Source of the DNA: Pilaira anomala | Lineage: Eukaryota > Mucoromycota > Mucoromycetes > Mucorales > Mucoraceae | Length of the DNA: 64,000 bases | Direction: 5' to 3' | Assembly: GCA_025716855.1 (NCBI GenBank) | Contig: JAIXMQ010000001.1 | Span: forward strand, 578,501-642,500 | Shown here: positions 46,659 through 57,192 of the stretch, piece by piece | Position numbering within the stretch: position 1 is the stretch's first letter | Layout: the number at the start of each line of letters is the position of its first letter | Notes under the pieces: model-generated | Databases searched by the model: none | What the model saw: the letters and a program-made list of their open reading frames with translations, nothing else | Told to the model about the DNA's origin: nothing | Made by a program: the position numbers and the translations under genes

Positions 46659-47025
46659 TTATAATGGCTTCTTATCGAGACACACTTTCCACTTTGACGC
46701 AGAATAACGACAAAAACCTTGTAAAACACTATAAAGAACGCTATTACATGCGTCCGAAATTCTGAAAGCGAGAGTTTCCTTCTGCAAAAGTTCTCCCCTC
46801 TTAAGTTTGCTCTTGGCAGCAGACCAAAACTGCTCGATTGGATTCAATTCAGGTGAATACGGAGGAAGATACACACACCGGTATCCTCGATTTATGACAT
46901 ATATGGCGATATCTTCATGAGTATGAATCGGAATATTATCCATAATATTAAGAGTATTCGATATGAATTTGAAATAATGGCCAGTGGCCGTACCTGTTGT
47001 TTTAACCGCTTTAGAAGTACTAGGT

Positions 47026-47028
<3 letters not shown>
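46659..47028 (-). pseudogene. IS630/Tc1-mariner-like transposase, C-terminal fragment
   Basis: The minus-strand frame ends with IMDNIPIHTHED, YLPPYSPELNPIEQFWSAAK and GFCRYSASKW, i.e. the second Asp (MDN) and the final Glu (NPIEQFW) of a DDE catalytic domain. The coding similarity stops at the 62-nt poly(T) at 47029, beyond which no N-terminal part is found. It resembles the copy at 53917-55489 but is not identical (for example KPL end shared; SAAKSKLKRGELL versus SVVKSKLKREKLL). A truncated, inactive copy. Confidence 0.7.

Positions 47029-47090
<62 letters not shown>
47029..47090. repeat. 62-nt poly(T) truncating a transposase fragment
   Basis: Pure T run exactly at the breakpoint of the transposase similarity. 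Confidence 0.95.
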
Positions 47091-47092
<2 letters not shown>

Positions 47093-47432
47093 GTCAAGGT
47101 CAAGTAAATATGTTTTAAAACATGAAAAAAGGGTCAAGTATTTATATAAGTTTTTTTAGTCTCGTGATTTCGAAATCAGGTTTCTAATAGTCTTGTTAAC
47201 CAGCGGCTCTTTGAAGCAGATTAGTTATCTCTCTCTCTCTCTTTTTTTTTTTAAAAAAAAATAGTAGAATAATAATTTTTCATTTTAGATTATATATATC
47301 TATTGCTTAAGCTGAAAATGTAATCTCGCTTAATTACATATAAGTATATAGAGAATATGTGGTAATAATATCTAGGTATTGATATATGTGCAGATGCAAA
47401 GTGAAGTGTCATATGTACATACATTACAGATT

Positions 47433-47467
<35 letters not shown>

Positions 47468-47589
47468 AAAGAAAAAAAAAAAACCATTGAATGCATCTTG
47501 TTGGAAACATCCTACCTTTTCTTGTAAGGTAAATTTATTTGAAGAGAGGCGGGTTGTTATTAGTTCGCTTACATTTACATATTGTAATT

Positions 47590-48612
47590 CATCCAAAAGT
47601 CCAGTTATATTTAGTGTTGAATCGGTATTGATGCCTTGCATTAATGTTCGGATTGTTTGGGCACCTTTTCTTTTTAGATAACCTTTTATCTTGTCTTTCG
47701 CACAATAAGGAGTATATATACATACTATAAGAGTAAAGTTCTTGGTTATATGACATTTTAATTTTAGGGACTGATGAAAGTTTATATTCATTTGTCCATA
47801 AAAAATCATGGCAGTTACTAGTATCAGCTTTTTCGCTATTTACGAATGCTATTATCGACCTAATTAAACCTGTACTTGACAAGCTTTCATTGTCATTCAT
47901 GAGTAATATGAGTGATGCTGTAAGTCTTAAAATGCTTGCTATATTACGATTACTGATAGCCTTTTCAATCCAAGCGTGTTTGAATTGACGGACATCAGCT
48001 CTATCAAAATATCTCAAACGAGATGTAAATTGCAGTTCTTCTCTGAATGACAATACATTGTTGAATAGAATGTCATAACTCGTAGTAAAATGAGAATCAA
48101 GACTATGCCCAGCTTGTAACACGTTGGTTACAATCAACACGCCACAATCTACTGAGTACGCGTTTGGATCGCGAAGAAATTTGGAATTCCATTTGACATT
48201 TGTACCTGGGCCCAAACATCCTTAATACGATTAGAAGCAGCTATCGCCACTGGTTCGGGGAATAATTCTTTCGCCAAAAAGAGCTCGACCAGATTTTGAG
48301 CACTTAAGGGAACCAAAAGAGAGAAATAAATACTGCAAAACTGGTAGAAGAATAATGGGAGAAGAAAACTTTCGTTTAACTCTTTTCCAAAGCCAGTTGC
48401 GGTCATACATAAATTTGTATTCTCAGGTCTCTCTTTTTTCTTCTAACGCTCTGGTCACTAAATTCTTATCACCTTCATCCAAAACAAAAAGGTTATCAGT
48501 GAAATTCTGCATAAATTCCTTGTAGAGACCATGTTGCTCGTACGGCCTAATTATACACATCAAACGGAATGCATCTTTTACTCGAGAATAAATACGCCTA
48601 TCGTCATTTTGC
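47590..48612 (-). pseudogene. Frameshifted SF2 helicase relic, origin-binding-protein-like
   Basis: Three minus-strand segments in different frames follow each other as one protein. The first, about 48612-48440, has RIYSRVKDAFRLMCIIRPYE and FVLDEGDKNLVTRAL. The second, about 48406-48200, has MTATGFGKELN and ASNRIKDVW. The third, about 48215-47590, has KWNSKFLRDP, VLIVTNVLQAGHSLDSHF (motif V-like) and FREELQFTSRLRYFDRADVR (motif VI-like, Q...R.R), then KHAWIEKA and FVNSEKADTSN. The arrangement resembles helicases annotated as replication-origin-binding in Mucoromycota genomes, usually in repetitive elements. Single-base shifts near 48435 and 48205 show it is not functional. Family call is tentative. 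Confidence 0.45.
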
Positions 48613-49762
48613 TACAAAGTGATTTCATTTGCTATTTTCAAATTATATATGCATGTTGTAGATAATAACTGATCAAATTGAATTAACGTTGGTATAAACC
48701 CTTCATTTTTGTATATCACCAGCGATAATATAAGTATATTAATTACGATGGTAAGAGTATCAATAAAGAAGTTAGTCTGATAACTATGTAACAAACTGGT
48801 TCATAACATTTTTCTGAACTCTGTCTTTTAGACATTTGTTCATAAAATGTACTAAACAACAGATTGAATAACTGGATGCCGAGAGCTGGAGCAGATAACA
48901 ATACACCTATACACTACTTTATCCATTTTTACTGTAATGTTCGATATACCTTTCTTTTTCTGACTTACAGTATCAACGACACAATTTAAATCAATTGTTC
49001 TATTCCTAGCAAGGGATCAAATTAAGATTCAAAAGTATTTATTCGGAATTAGCAGTAACTGGAGACTAAACGGCCGAAAAAGAAGACCAGGTTTCTAATT
49101 TGCTGAAAGTAAATGATTAACGATCGACTCAATCTGTTATAAAACTTGGTATTATATTATTTTTAAGACAAAATCAATTGGCTATTTGTAGTAATAAAGT
49201 TAGTTAAGCATCACTTAAGCCATTGCTTGGGAAATTAGTTTTCAAACCTGTATTATCATATTACTGTCTTCTTTTTTTCGTAACTAAACTTACTATGTTA
49301 TACTTTTAATGATTTTTTTTTTATTTGTATTAGTAAAGTATAAGAAATATCTGAGTAAATTTAGCAACGCGAACAAGTAGCATCTATATCAAGAGCTTCC
49401 ACTGAACGAATTCATACTTTTAGTTAGTTTCTACTCTTTTACTTTGGACAAGATTCCTTATTCTGTTCTCAGGAAACATCTCTTTTCACTTAAGCTGGAT
49501 AATGCTCTACTACGTTGAACTGGTTATATAATTCAGGAAAGAGTCAAGGGAATAATGAGAGCACAATGCTTCTATCTTCACTTGGATTGTTTATAAAGAA
49601 ACATTTATTCTCTTTGTCTCTAGAAGGGAATATAAAGGTCACAAATTCACTGATTTAAAAAAGCGCTTTTTATTTTCGACGAAACGCATTGCTTACACGT
49701 ATTTCAATTATATTTTCCCCTTTCTTTTTTTCTTATTACTTACTCTTTATTGAATATTCATT
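48613..49762. promoter_or_regulatory. Region upstream of SEC24
   Basis: No supportable gene; the left part may include further decayed helicase sequence. The last ~60 bp before the SEC24 ATG are pyrimidine-rich (TTTTCCCCTTTCTTTTTTTC). Confidence 0.45.
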
Positions 49763-52700
49763 ATGAATCCAGACCAACAAAGGCCAATGATGGGTGGCAT
49801 AAGACCGCCTCATGCTGGTATGAGGCCTCAGATGGTACCTCAACAACCTGTTAACGTTGTTGGCCCAGGTGGTAAGATGTTACTGAAAAACGAACTTTTA
49901 GGAAGATGTAAATATTGAACTGTTTTTTTTATGAATATAGCGCCCATTAGACCTTTAATGCAAAGACCCATGATGGGACAACCAGGCGTTCGTCCTCCTA
50001 TGAGACCCGTTATGGGCTCACCTATTAGACCTAATACACAACCTTTAAACAGACCTCCCGGTATGCTTTCACCTCAACAACAACAACAACAACGTAGTCC
50101 AGCACAGGCCAATTTAGTTGCTCCTTTACAAAATATGCAAATTCAAACTTCTCCCAAGGTTAGAAAAAATTTATTTTTAAAGATATATCATATTTCTATT
50201 ACATGTAATTAACCAAAAATATAATTCTTAGCAACCTTTAAGTAATAAACCAAGACGTGTTTATGCGGTGAACCCTGAAACTGCTCCTACCCCTATGGGA
50301 CAAGCGCCTTGGCCAAATGGTCTTCAACAACCTCAACAAATTCAGCACCAGCAACAACAACAGAAGCAGGTTCAACCTCAACCTCAACAACATTATCAGC
50401 AACAACCTCAACAGTATCAGCAACAACCTCAACAGCAATACCAACAACAACCTCAATTCCAGCCGCCTGTTCAACAACAACAACAACCTCAACAACAATT
50501 CCAACAACCACTTGCGCCTCCATCATTCCAACAACAACAATCAGGCACACCTCGTCAACATCAATCATCAGCAGCCGGTGTAGGATATAACAATGCACCC
50601 TATGCTCATTCAGAACAACAATTACCACCTGAACTTCGTCCACCAGTACAACCTCGTCCTAGAATCGATCCAGATCAAATGCCAGCACCTGTTCAAGTAC
50701 GTGAACAAGACGAAGAGTTATTCGAAGACAAGTTCTTTGGTACAATGGAAAGAGATCGAGTACCATTAGCGACAACACAATATATTGGATTAGATCAAGG
50801 AAACTGTAATCCACGTTTTATGCGATCTACAATGGATCGTGTTCCGTTCAATAAGGAGTTGGCAGATAAGTCCAAGTTACCACTTGGATTAGTTGTCCAG
50901 CCACTCGCTAAATCTCGATCGGATGAAGTGGGTATTCAAGTAGTGGATCATGGTGAAGAGGGACCTATACGTTGTACACGTTGTAGAGCTTATATTAACC
51001 CATTTTGTATCTTTACACATGGCGGATCCAAATTTGAATGTAATGTATGTGCTCATTCAAATGATGTACCTGAATGGTATTTCTCTAATATCGATATGTC
51101 TGGAAGACGTATGGATGCAAATGAAAGACCAGAGTTAAGATATGGCTCGGTTGAATTTGAGGTACCCAAGGATTATTTCTCGACTAGATCTCCTGCTCCG
51201 TTAAGTTATGTGTTTGCTTTGGATGTTTCAATTCAGTCGATTCAGAGTGGCATGTTACAAGCTGTTTGTGAAGGTTTGAAGGCAGCTATTTATGATGCAC
51301 ATGGAAACCCAAAGTTTGGAAATCGTGTCGGTATCATGACTTTTGATAAAGGTGTTCATTTCTATAATTTAACAGTAAGTGCTTATTTTTGTATATATGT
51401 GTATATTTGTGTATCTAAAGTTTTATTTGTGAAGCCTACTTTGGCTAGTGCCCAAATGTTGGTGGTATCAGATATTGATGATATGTTTTTACCTTTACAA
51501 GATGGGTTCTTGGCCGACCCTAATGAATCAAAGTAAGTTTAGCTTAAAAAAAAAGGGAGGGGGAAAGTCAGGTTCTAATTTATTTGATGATAGGAACGTA
51601 ATTATCGAGCTTTTGGATACTTTACCTCAAATGTTTAAGGATACGATTCGAGCAGAATCTGTCTATACTTCTGCAGTTCGAGGTGGTTTACAAGCCTTGG
51701 TAAGCATATACTCAAAATATTTTTTTACCCTTCTCCTTTTGTACTCATTTATTTTTAATTTGTAGAAGGGTACTGGTGGACAATTGTTCGTTTTCCAAAC
51801 ATGTCTCCCCAATTACGGACCAGATCAATTGAAATCGCGTGACGATAAAGCAATTTATGGCACAGACAAAGAAAAGAACTTGTTAGCACCACAAAGTGAA
51901 AAATACAAGGAATTGGGTAAAGAATGTGTCAAGAGTGGTGTCTGTGTCAATACATGGACATTCCCTTCTCAATACATGGATATTGCCACAGTCAATATCG
52001 TCTCTCATTTAACTGGTGGTGATTTACGTTATTTCCCAGGATTTAAGCTTGAAGAAAAGTATCGTATCTTGTATCAATTAAATCATGATTTACATCGTGA
52101 AACAGGGTTTGATGGTATTTTCCGTATTCGATGCTCAGATGGATTACAAGTTTTGGATCATTATGGTAACTGTCATATGAGTACGTATACAGATGTTGAT
52201 ACTGCAGGTATTGATGAAGATAAGGCCATTGCGGCTGTATTGAAACATGACGGAAAATTGGATCCAAATCGCGCAGTTTCTTTCCAATGTGCTTTGTTGT
52301 ATACGAATCGATATGGTCAACGTCGTGTCAGAGTACATAACCTTCAATTGAATGTAACAGCACAAATTGCGGATGTGTTCCGATGTGGTGATGTAGATAC
52401 AACGATTAGTGTCATGTTGCGAAAGACTATCTTTGATTTACATCATAAGAATAGAAAAGAACTCCATAAATCTTTAACAGATGCCTGTGTTGATATCTTG
52501 ACTGCTTATCGTGTGAATTGTGCATCTTCTACTTCTCCTGGTCAATTAATCTTACCTGAAGCATTTAAACTATTACCTGTTTATGTTCATGGTGCAATTC
52601 GATCCACTATCTTACGAGGAGGTAAAAAAAAAAAAAAAAAAAAAAAAAAATGATACTGATATACTAAATATTTTTATTAATCTATTTAGTGGGTACGGAT

Positions 52701-53310
52701 ATGAATATTGATGCAAGAGCAGCTGGTATGAGTATGTTTAATACATTGAGTGTTGCAGAATTAGTATGGACATTGTATCCTCGTATGTTCTCTATGCATG
52801 ATTTAAGCCCAGAATGTGGTGTACCCAATTTAAAGGGAGAAATTAAATTACCTACCATGATTCGTACCTCTTATGATCGTTTGAATAACCAAGGTGCTTA
52901 CTTGGTAGATACTGGTTCAGACATATACTTTTGGTTAGGTGCCAAGATTTCAGCTGTATTTCTCAAAGATGTATTTGGTGTAGAGACATTAGATGCAGTG
53001 GATCCTAACATGGTACCGTTTAATTTAACATTTCTTTAGTGGTAATTATTAATTTTATTTTTACTAGATTACTTTGCCTGTAAAAGAAACAGATATCTCT
53101 CAAAAGATTCATAACATCATGAAACAATTACAATCACAAAGAGCTAAATATCTTGCACTTCATATCGTACGTCAAGAAAAAGATGCAATTGAATTCTTGT
53201 TCTCTACTTGGATGTCTGAAGATCGTAATGCAGAAATACAAACCTATGTTGATTATATGTGTGTTTTACACCGTAAAATACAAGAAGAAATGAAAAAATC
53301 TAGCAGTTAA
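49763..53310 (+). CDS. SEC24: SEC24, COPII coat cargo-binding subunit, 1031 aa, eight exons
   Basis: Inner COPII coat protein that selects cargo at ER exit sites together with Sec23. Exons: 49763-49871, 49941-50158, 50232-51374, 51435-51532, 51594-51699, 51766-52621, 52690-53012, 53068-53310. The N-terminal third is Pro/Gln/Met-rich and disordered (RPPxxx and poly-Q). Then comes the zinc finger CTRCRAYINPF and CNVCAH, the trunk (YVFALDVSIQSIQSGML, QMLVVSDIDDMFLPLQDG, GGQLFVFQTCLPNYGP), beta-sandwich and helical regions, and a C-terminal gelsolin-like domain (YLVDTGSDIYFWLGAKIS). Intron 3 (51375-51434, 60 nt) has no in-frame stop; splicing is favoured because the joined sequence matches the family. 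Intron 6 begins GTAAAA followed by a ~27-nt A run. Confidence 0.95.
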
Positions 53311-53385
53311 CTTATATATAATAAAAAAGAAAACCTAAAATGTATAAAAAAAACAATAATAAAACACTTTTTATAAGCAGTAATT

Positions 53386-53862
53386 TTATTTGTTTTGTTC
53401 TTGTTGATAAGCAGCAGCAGCAGAAGTGAATGATACAGGTGTGTTTTTAAAGCGACTAAACGCTCCCGATTGTGAAGGTTGACTATTGTTGTTAGTGGAC
53501 ATGCTGGCAACAGCTGGTGTTTCCATAATTGAATTGAAGCCAAAGTATGTACCTTGTGAGATTGCTGTGTACCCCGGTGGTCCTTTACCCCAACCTTCAT
53601 CCTCTTGATCGTTTGTAGTAGTTGAATTGCCCCATTGTTGAACAAGAACAGAAGGATCTTTTGCTTGTGAAGTTGTGTTTGTAATGGTAGTAGTAGTATT
53701 AGTAGTAATTGGGTTCTCTGGGCGTGTTGGTACAATAAACAAATTGTTTCTATTTACTAAGTGTGTTTGGTTTAATTTATTTGTAAGTTTCTCTTCTTCA
53801 GAAGAGATGGAAAAGGATTGCCACTGACTACTCAAGTCGTGTTCGTCATTTGCTTTATTCAT
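53386..53862 (-). CDS. Hypothetical Ser/Thr/Asn-rich protein, 158 aa (180 aa if the upstream ATG is used)
   Basis: No family recognised. The likely start is ATG 53862 (MNKANDEHDLSSQWQSFSIS). An in-frame ATG at 53928 would add 22 hydrophobic residues, but that ATG and its first four codons lie inside the transposon's terminal repeat, so it is unlikely to be ancestral. The protein is polar and low-complexity (poly-Thr/Asn, Gln-rich) with a more ordered C-terminal part containing GWGKGPPGYTAISQGTYFGF and FSRFKNTPVSF. It converges with SEC24 (75 bp between stops). Promoter function may be altered by the insertion 53 bp upstream of 53862. Confidence 0.55.
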   Translation of the reverse strand: MNKANDEHDLSSQWQSFSISSEEEKLTNKLNQTHLVNRNNLFIVPTRPENPITTNTTTTITNTTSQAKDPSVLVQQWGNSTTTNDQEDEGWGKGPPGYTAISQGTYFGFNSIMETPAVASMSTNNNSQPSQSGAFSRFKNTPVSFTSAAAAYQQEQNK

Positions 53863-53916
53863 AATGTAAGCATAAACGAAATATATGAAAAAGAACAACA
53901 AATTAAACCCCGTGTA

Positions 53917-53939
53917 CACTATTTTCATAAATTATTCGC
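53917..53939. repeat. Left terminal inverted repeat of the Tc1/mariner element
   Basis: 23 bp, preceded by TA. Contains the minus-strand ATG at 53928 that opens the longer version of the neighbouring hypothetical gene. Confidence 0.9.
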
Positions 53940-54029
53940 TCACTAAGAAAAAAAAAATGCTCAATTTTTGAAAAACAAATTGCTCACTTCCAGGAATCTT
54001 TTTTGCTCAGTGTGTGCGAACTGTTTTAG

Positions 54030-55286
54030 AGGGGATTTTTATCTAAGCAAGTTTCGAACTTGGACTCAGAATACCGGCAAAAGCCCTTCAAGTCGCTTAT
54101 CAAGACATTTTGGCATGCTTCAGAATTTCGGGCCTCCAACAGTTTTTCTCGTTTCAATTTACTCTTAACAACAGAACAAAAAAACTGCTCAATAGGGTTG
54201 AGTGCTGGGGAATAAGGTGGTAGATACACACACACCCATACCCATGACTTTTGATAAACTTTCTAATATTATCCGATGTGAGTATAGGCGCATTATCCAT
54301 GATAATATAATGCCCTTTGAATTTCTCATGACGATCCATTACATCGATAGTGCTGGCAATAAAATTAAAGTAATGTCCAATACTTTTCTGCATCTTACTA
54401 CCACCAACCGTCTTTTGTTTCTTAGAAGCTGCAGAATAGGACACCTTTTTCTTAACATTGACAATGCCATACGGGGATATAGCACCCAAAATTGTCGTAG
54501 CCTTGGTTTGTGTCAGTGGTTGGATAACCTCGGCGCGGGTGCCTTTTTTGGACCAAGCCATTGTCCGCTTCAAACTGATGTGAAAGGCGGACTCGTCGAT
54601 GAAAACACAATTGCTATTGTAATCCATATCCGTTTGAACCCATCTTGTAACCCAGACGAATCTTTTTTTCTCAATGCTTACGGGCGAGTTTCTTTCTTTC
54701 GAATGAAAACGTGCTTTTTTTAAATGACATGTCACACTTCTCCGTCATGAAGTTGTAAACAGTTGTTTTGGTTACTTTTAAGTCACTGAAAACTGGCTGG
54801 TAAGACTTTCTATTGCCTAATCCAAAGTTGCAGAAGGGTGATCGATAAATGTTTCTTCCAAATTCTTTTTATGCTCTTCTTCATTCAAGAAAGCTGGTAG
54901 ACCAGCTTTTTTTTTCGTTTTTTTTTTTTTTTTGTCTCCAATCCATCCCGCGATTCGGCAGCTTCAACAATCATATCTTGGTCTTTTTTCAACCAGTCGT
55001 AGGCGGTTCTACGGGCAATACCCAGCTGCTTTACTGGTTTTCCTGCAGTTAGGCCTTCTTCATAAACCAGGTAGAGAAAATGGCCCTTGACATCGTCTCC
55101 ATGTTTCTTGTAATAAGAAACTGGTCCTGATGCAGCAGTAGAAACCATCTTGTTTGCTTTAGTTGATGCCTCAGACTTTTCAGGTGGTTTAAATTCCATG
55201 TAACTATCAAAGTCAACAGTGTCGGCGAGTGGGTAACCGTCCACGTCTACTTCCACTTCAACTGGTTCATTTCCGTGTTCATCCAC
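54030..55286 (-). pseudogene. Transposase of the Tc1/mariner element, frameshifted
   Basis: Starts at 55286 with an acidic N-terminus, then a Psq/HTH-like segment (GLTAGKPVKQLGIARRTAYD). A lysine-coding poly(A) run near 54920 shifts the frame, and two or three stops follow before 54735. The catalytic half is then open: VFIDESAFHI (first Asp), GHYIIMDNAPI (second Asp), a shift near 54240, and YLPPYSPALNPIEQFF (Glu). The spacing fits DD34E. All three catalytic residues survive in separate frames, so the gene is inactivated by slippage-type indels rather than large deletion. Confidence 0.85.
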
Positions 55287-55466
55287 AGCATTTACGTATC
55301 TATCTTCCTGATAAATACGAAGGTCTATGTATTGTGTTATATTGATTTTCTAAAATTGTGCGAAATTTATAAGTGAGCAATTTGTTTTTCAAAAAGTGAG
55401 CAAAAAATAGATAAAAAAGTGTGCGGAAACTGAAAAAAAAAGTGAGCAATTTTTTTCGTAGAGTGT

Positions 55467-55489
55467 GCGAATAATTTATGAAAATAGTG
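55467..55489. repeat. Right terminal inverted repeat of the Tc1/mariner element
   Basis: Exact reverse complement of 53917-53939, followed by TA. Confidence 0.9.
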
Positions 55490-55491
55490 TA

Positions 55492-56311
55492 TTGTCCTGC
55501 ACAAATGCAGCTTTTAAAACATCTCCACAAATATTTTTTTTACGTAAACTAGTCAATTGATACACACTCTCTCTCTTTTTCTTAAAAGTTCACATGAATA
55601 TATACCAGCATGATACACTCATTGTTTAAAATAGATTTTGTATTACCTTTTATTGAATTTAAAAAAGAACAGAGTTGTTCATTAGAAGGAATGTTTATGT
55701 AACTTACCTTTTTTTGTTACAAATAACGATAAAAAAAGAATGATAAGGATAATACTACATCTCTGAACAAAGAAAAAGAAAAATAAACTTGTATTACTTG
55801 AGCCATGGCTCGAGTTGTCATATAAGGATTTGCGACACCCTCTTTCTCTCAAAGAGTATATAGTAACCCCAACTATATAGACCCGTCTTTTTTTTAATCA
55901 TCAAATTCTATCTATTTACATAAAGAAAAAGAGGAATTATACCCAGTGTTGGTTTATAATCAATCCAACTCAAGTTTGATGATGATTCATCCCATTTTTG
56001 ACGCCCTCGTCACACAACCTTAAAAATAATCAGTATAATGCTATACTTAAATTATTATTCTTGTTAATTAAGAAGTAAAAAAGTTACGCGTGGTATAAAT
56101 ATAATGAATTTGTTGAATGATTATTATACTTTTTTTTTTGTTTTTTTTTTGCCTTTGTGTACTACACACAATACAGTTGTAACAGAATCGGTTTATCAAT
56201 AAACCGGACCCTCACCTCGTTCTTTTCAAATTTGGGAAGGGGAAGAAATAGGGCTCCTAATATTTAATTTGCTATTTTTACACTTTCTTATTGTTGTTGT
56301 TTAATTTTTTC
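55492..56311. promoter_or_regulatory. Upstream region of the DYRK kinase gene
   Basis: 820 bp without a gene. Contains several homopolymers and a GC-richer patch around 56175-56215 (GTTTATCAATAAACC hairpin-like). No specific site assigned. Confidence 0.4.
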
Positions 56312-56972
56312 ATGACTTTCACCGATCCAATTCACACATGGTCGAATCAGTTAGATAAAAAAAACTCACTTGGAACCTTTAACAGACCCATGACCACAAG
56401 TCGTTCACATGTAGTTTCATCTCATTACCATCAACCTACTACTATTCCTTCTTCTTCTTCTTCAACAACAACAACAACAACAACAAAAGTACGACACCTT
56501 ACTGAACCAGAACAAAACACTCTCAACGGTTCGTATGCAGATATTTTATCTCCAAATTCAGGAAAAGACTGGTTAGAGACATACGAATTTCCAATGATTC
56601 AAGATAAAACAACCCATAGACGTACCTTTCAACAAGTTACCGAAAAAGAGCCATCTATCTCGGTTCGAAAAACGAGATCAATGAAAGATCCAACCACTAA
56701 AACAAACAGGTTACGTTCTCCCCCGCCGCCTCCTTCTCAAGATAATATTTTATTAATTGATCCACCACAACCTGATTTAAAGAGTAAATCGATTCCATTC
56801 ATGAATAAAATTAAACGAAAATTAAGCTTTAGTAAGGATAAATCAAACGCAGCAGATAATAATACTCGATCTATTTCTACGCCACCAATTACGCCAAAAA
56901 AAACAGTGTCTGCCAGTATCGCTACACAACAGCAGAAGCAGTATCAGCATCAACAGAAACAATATCAGCAAT

Positions 56973-57018
<46 letters not shown>

Positions 57019-57145
57019 GTTCCAAATACAACAACAACAACAATTTCAACAACAGCAACAGCAAAGGCAACATCAAGCCCAACAACAACAAATCCAACAG
57101 CAACAGACCCAACAACAACAATTTCAACAGACCCAACAACAACAA

Positions 57146-57192
<47 letters not shown>

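Larger units (their letters stand above)
53917..55489 (-). mobile_element. Tc1/mariner (IS630-like) DNA transposon with TA target duplication, 1573 bp
   Basis: Both ends read CACTATTTTCATAAATTATTCGC (one as reverse complement), 23 of 23 identical, and each is flanked by the dinucleotide TA (53915-53916 and 55490-55491), the standard target of this superfamily. Inward, similarity continues in patches (TTTGAAAAACAAATTGCTCAC on both sides, about 53966-53986 and 55368-55390), so the full inverted repeats are longer but imperfect. The body carries one transposase gene on the minus strand, which is broken (see next entry). The intact ends suggest a fairly recent insertion; it could still be moved in trans. 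Confidence 0.9.

Noticed and set aside
46569..46660. Attempt to find inverted ends for the truncated IS630-like copy
   Set aside because: A candidate left end near 46580 (GGCACACTAATTTAC) has no matching right end; the copy is cut at the poly(T).
50238..50643. Leu-, Val- and Asn/Thr-rich frames over the SEC24 N-terminus
   Set aside because: Alternate readings of CAA-rich poly-Q DNA.
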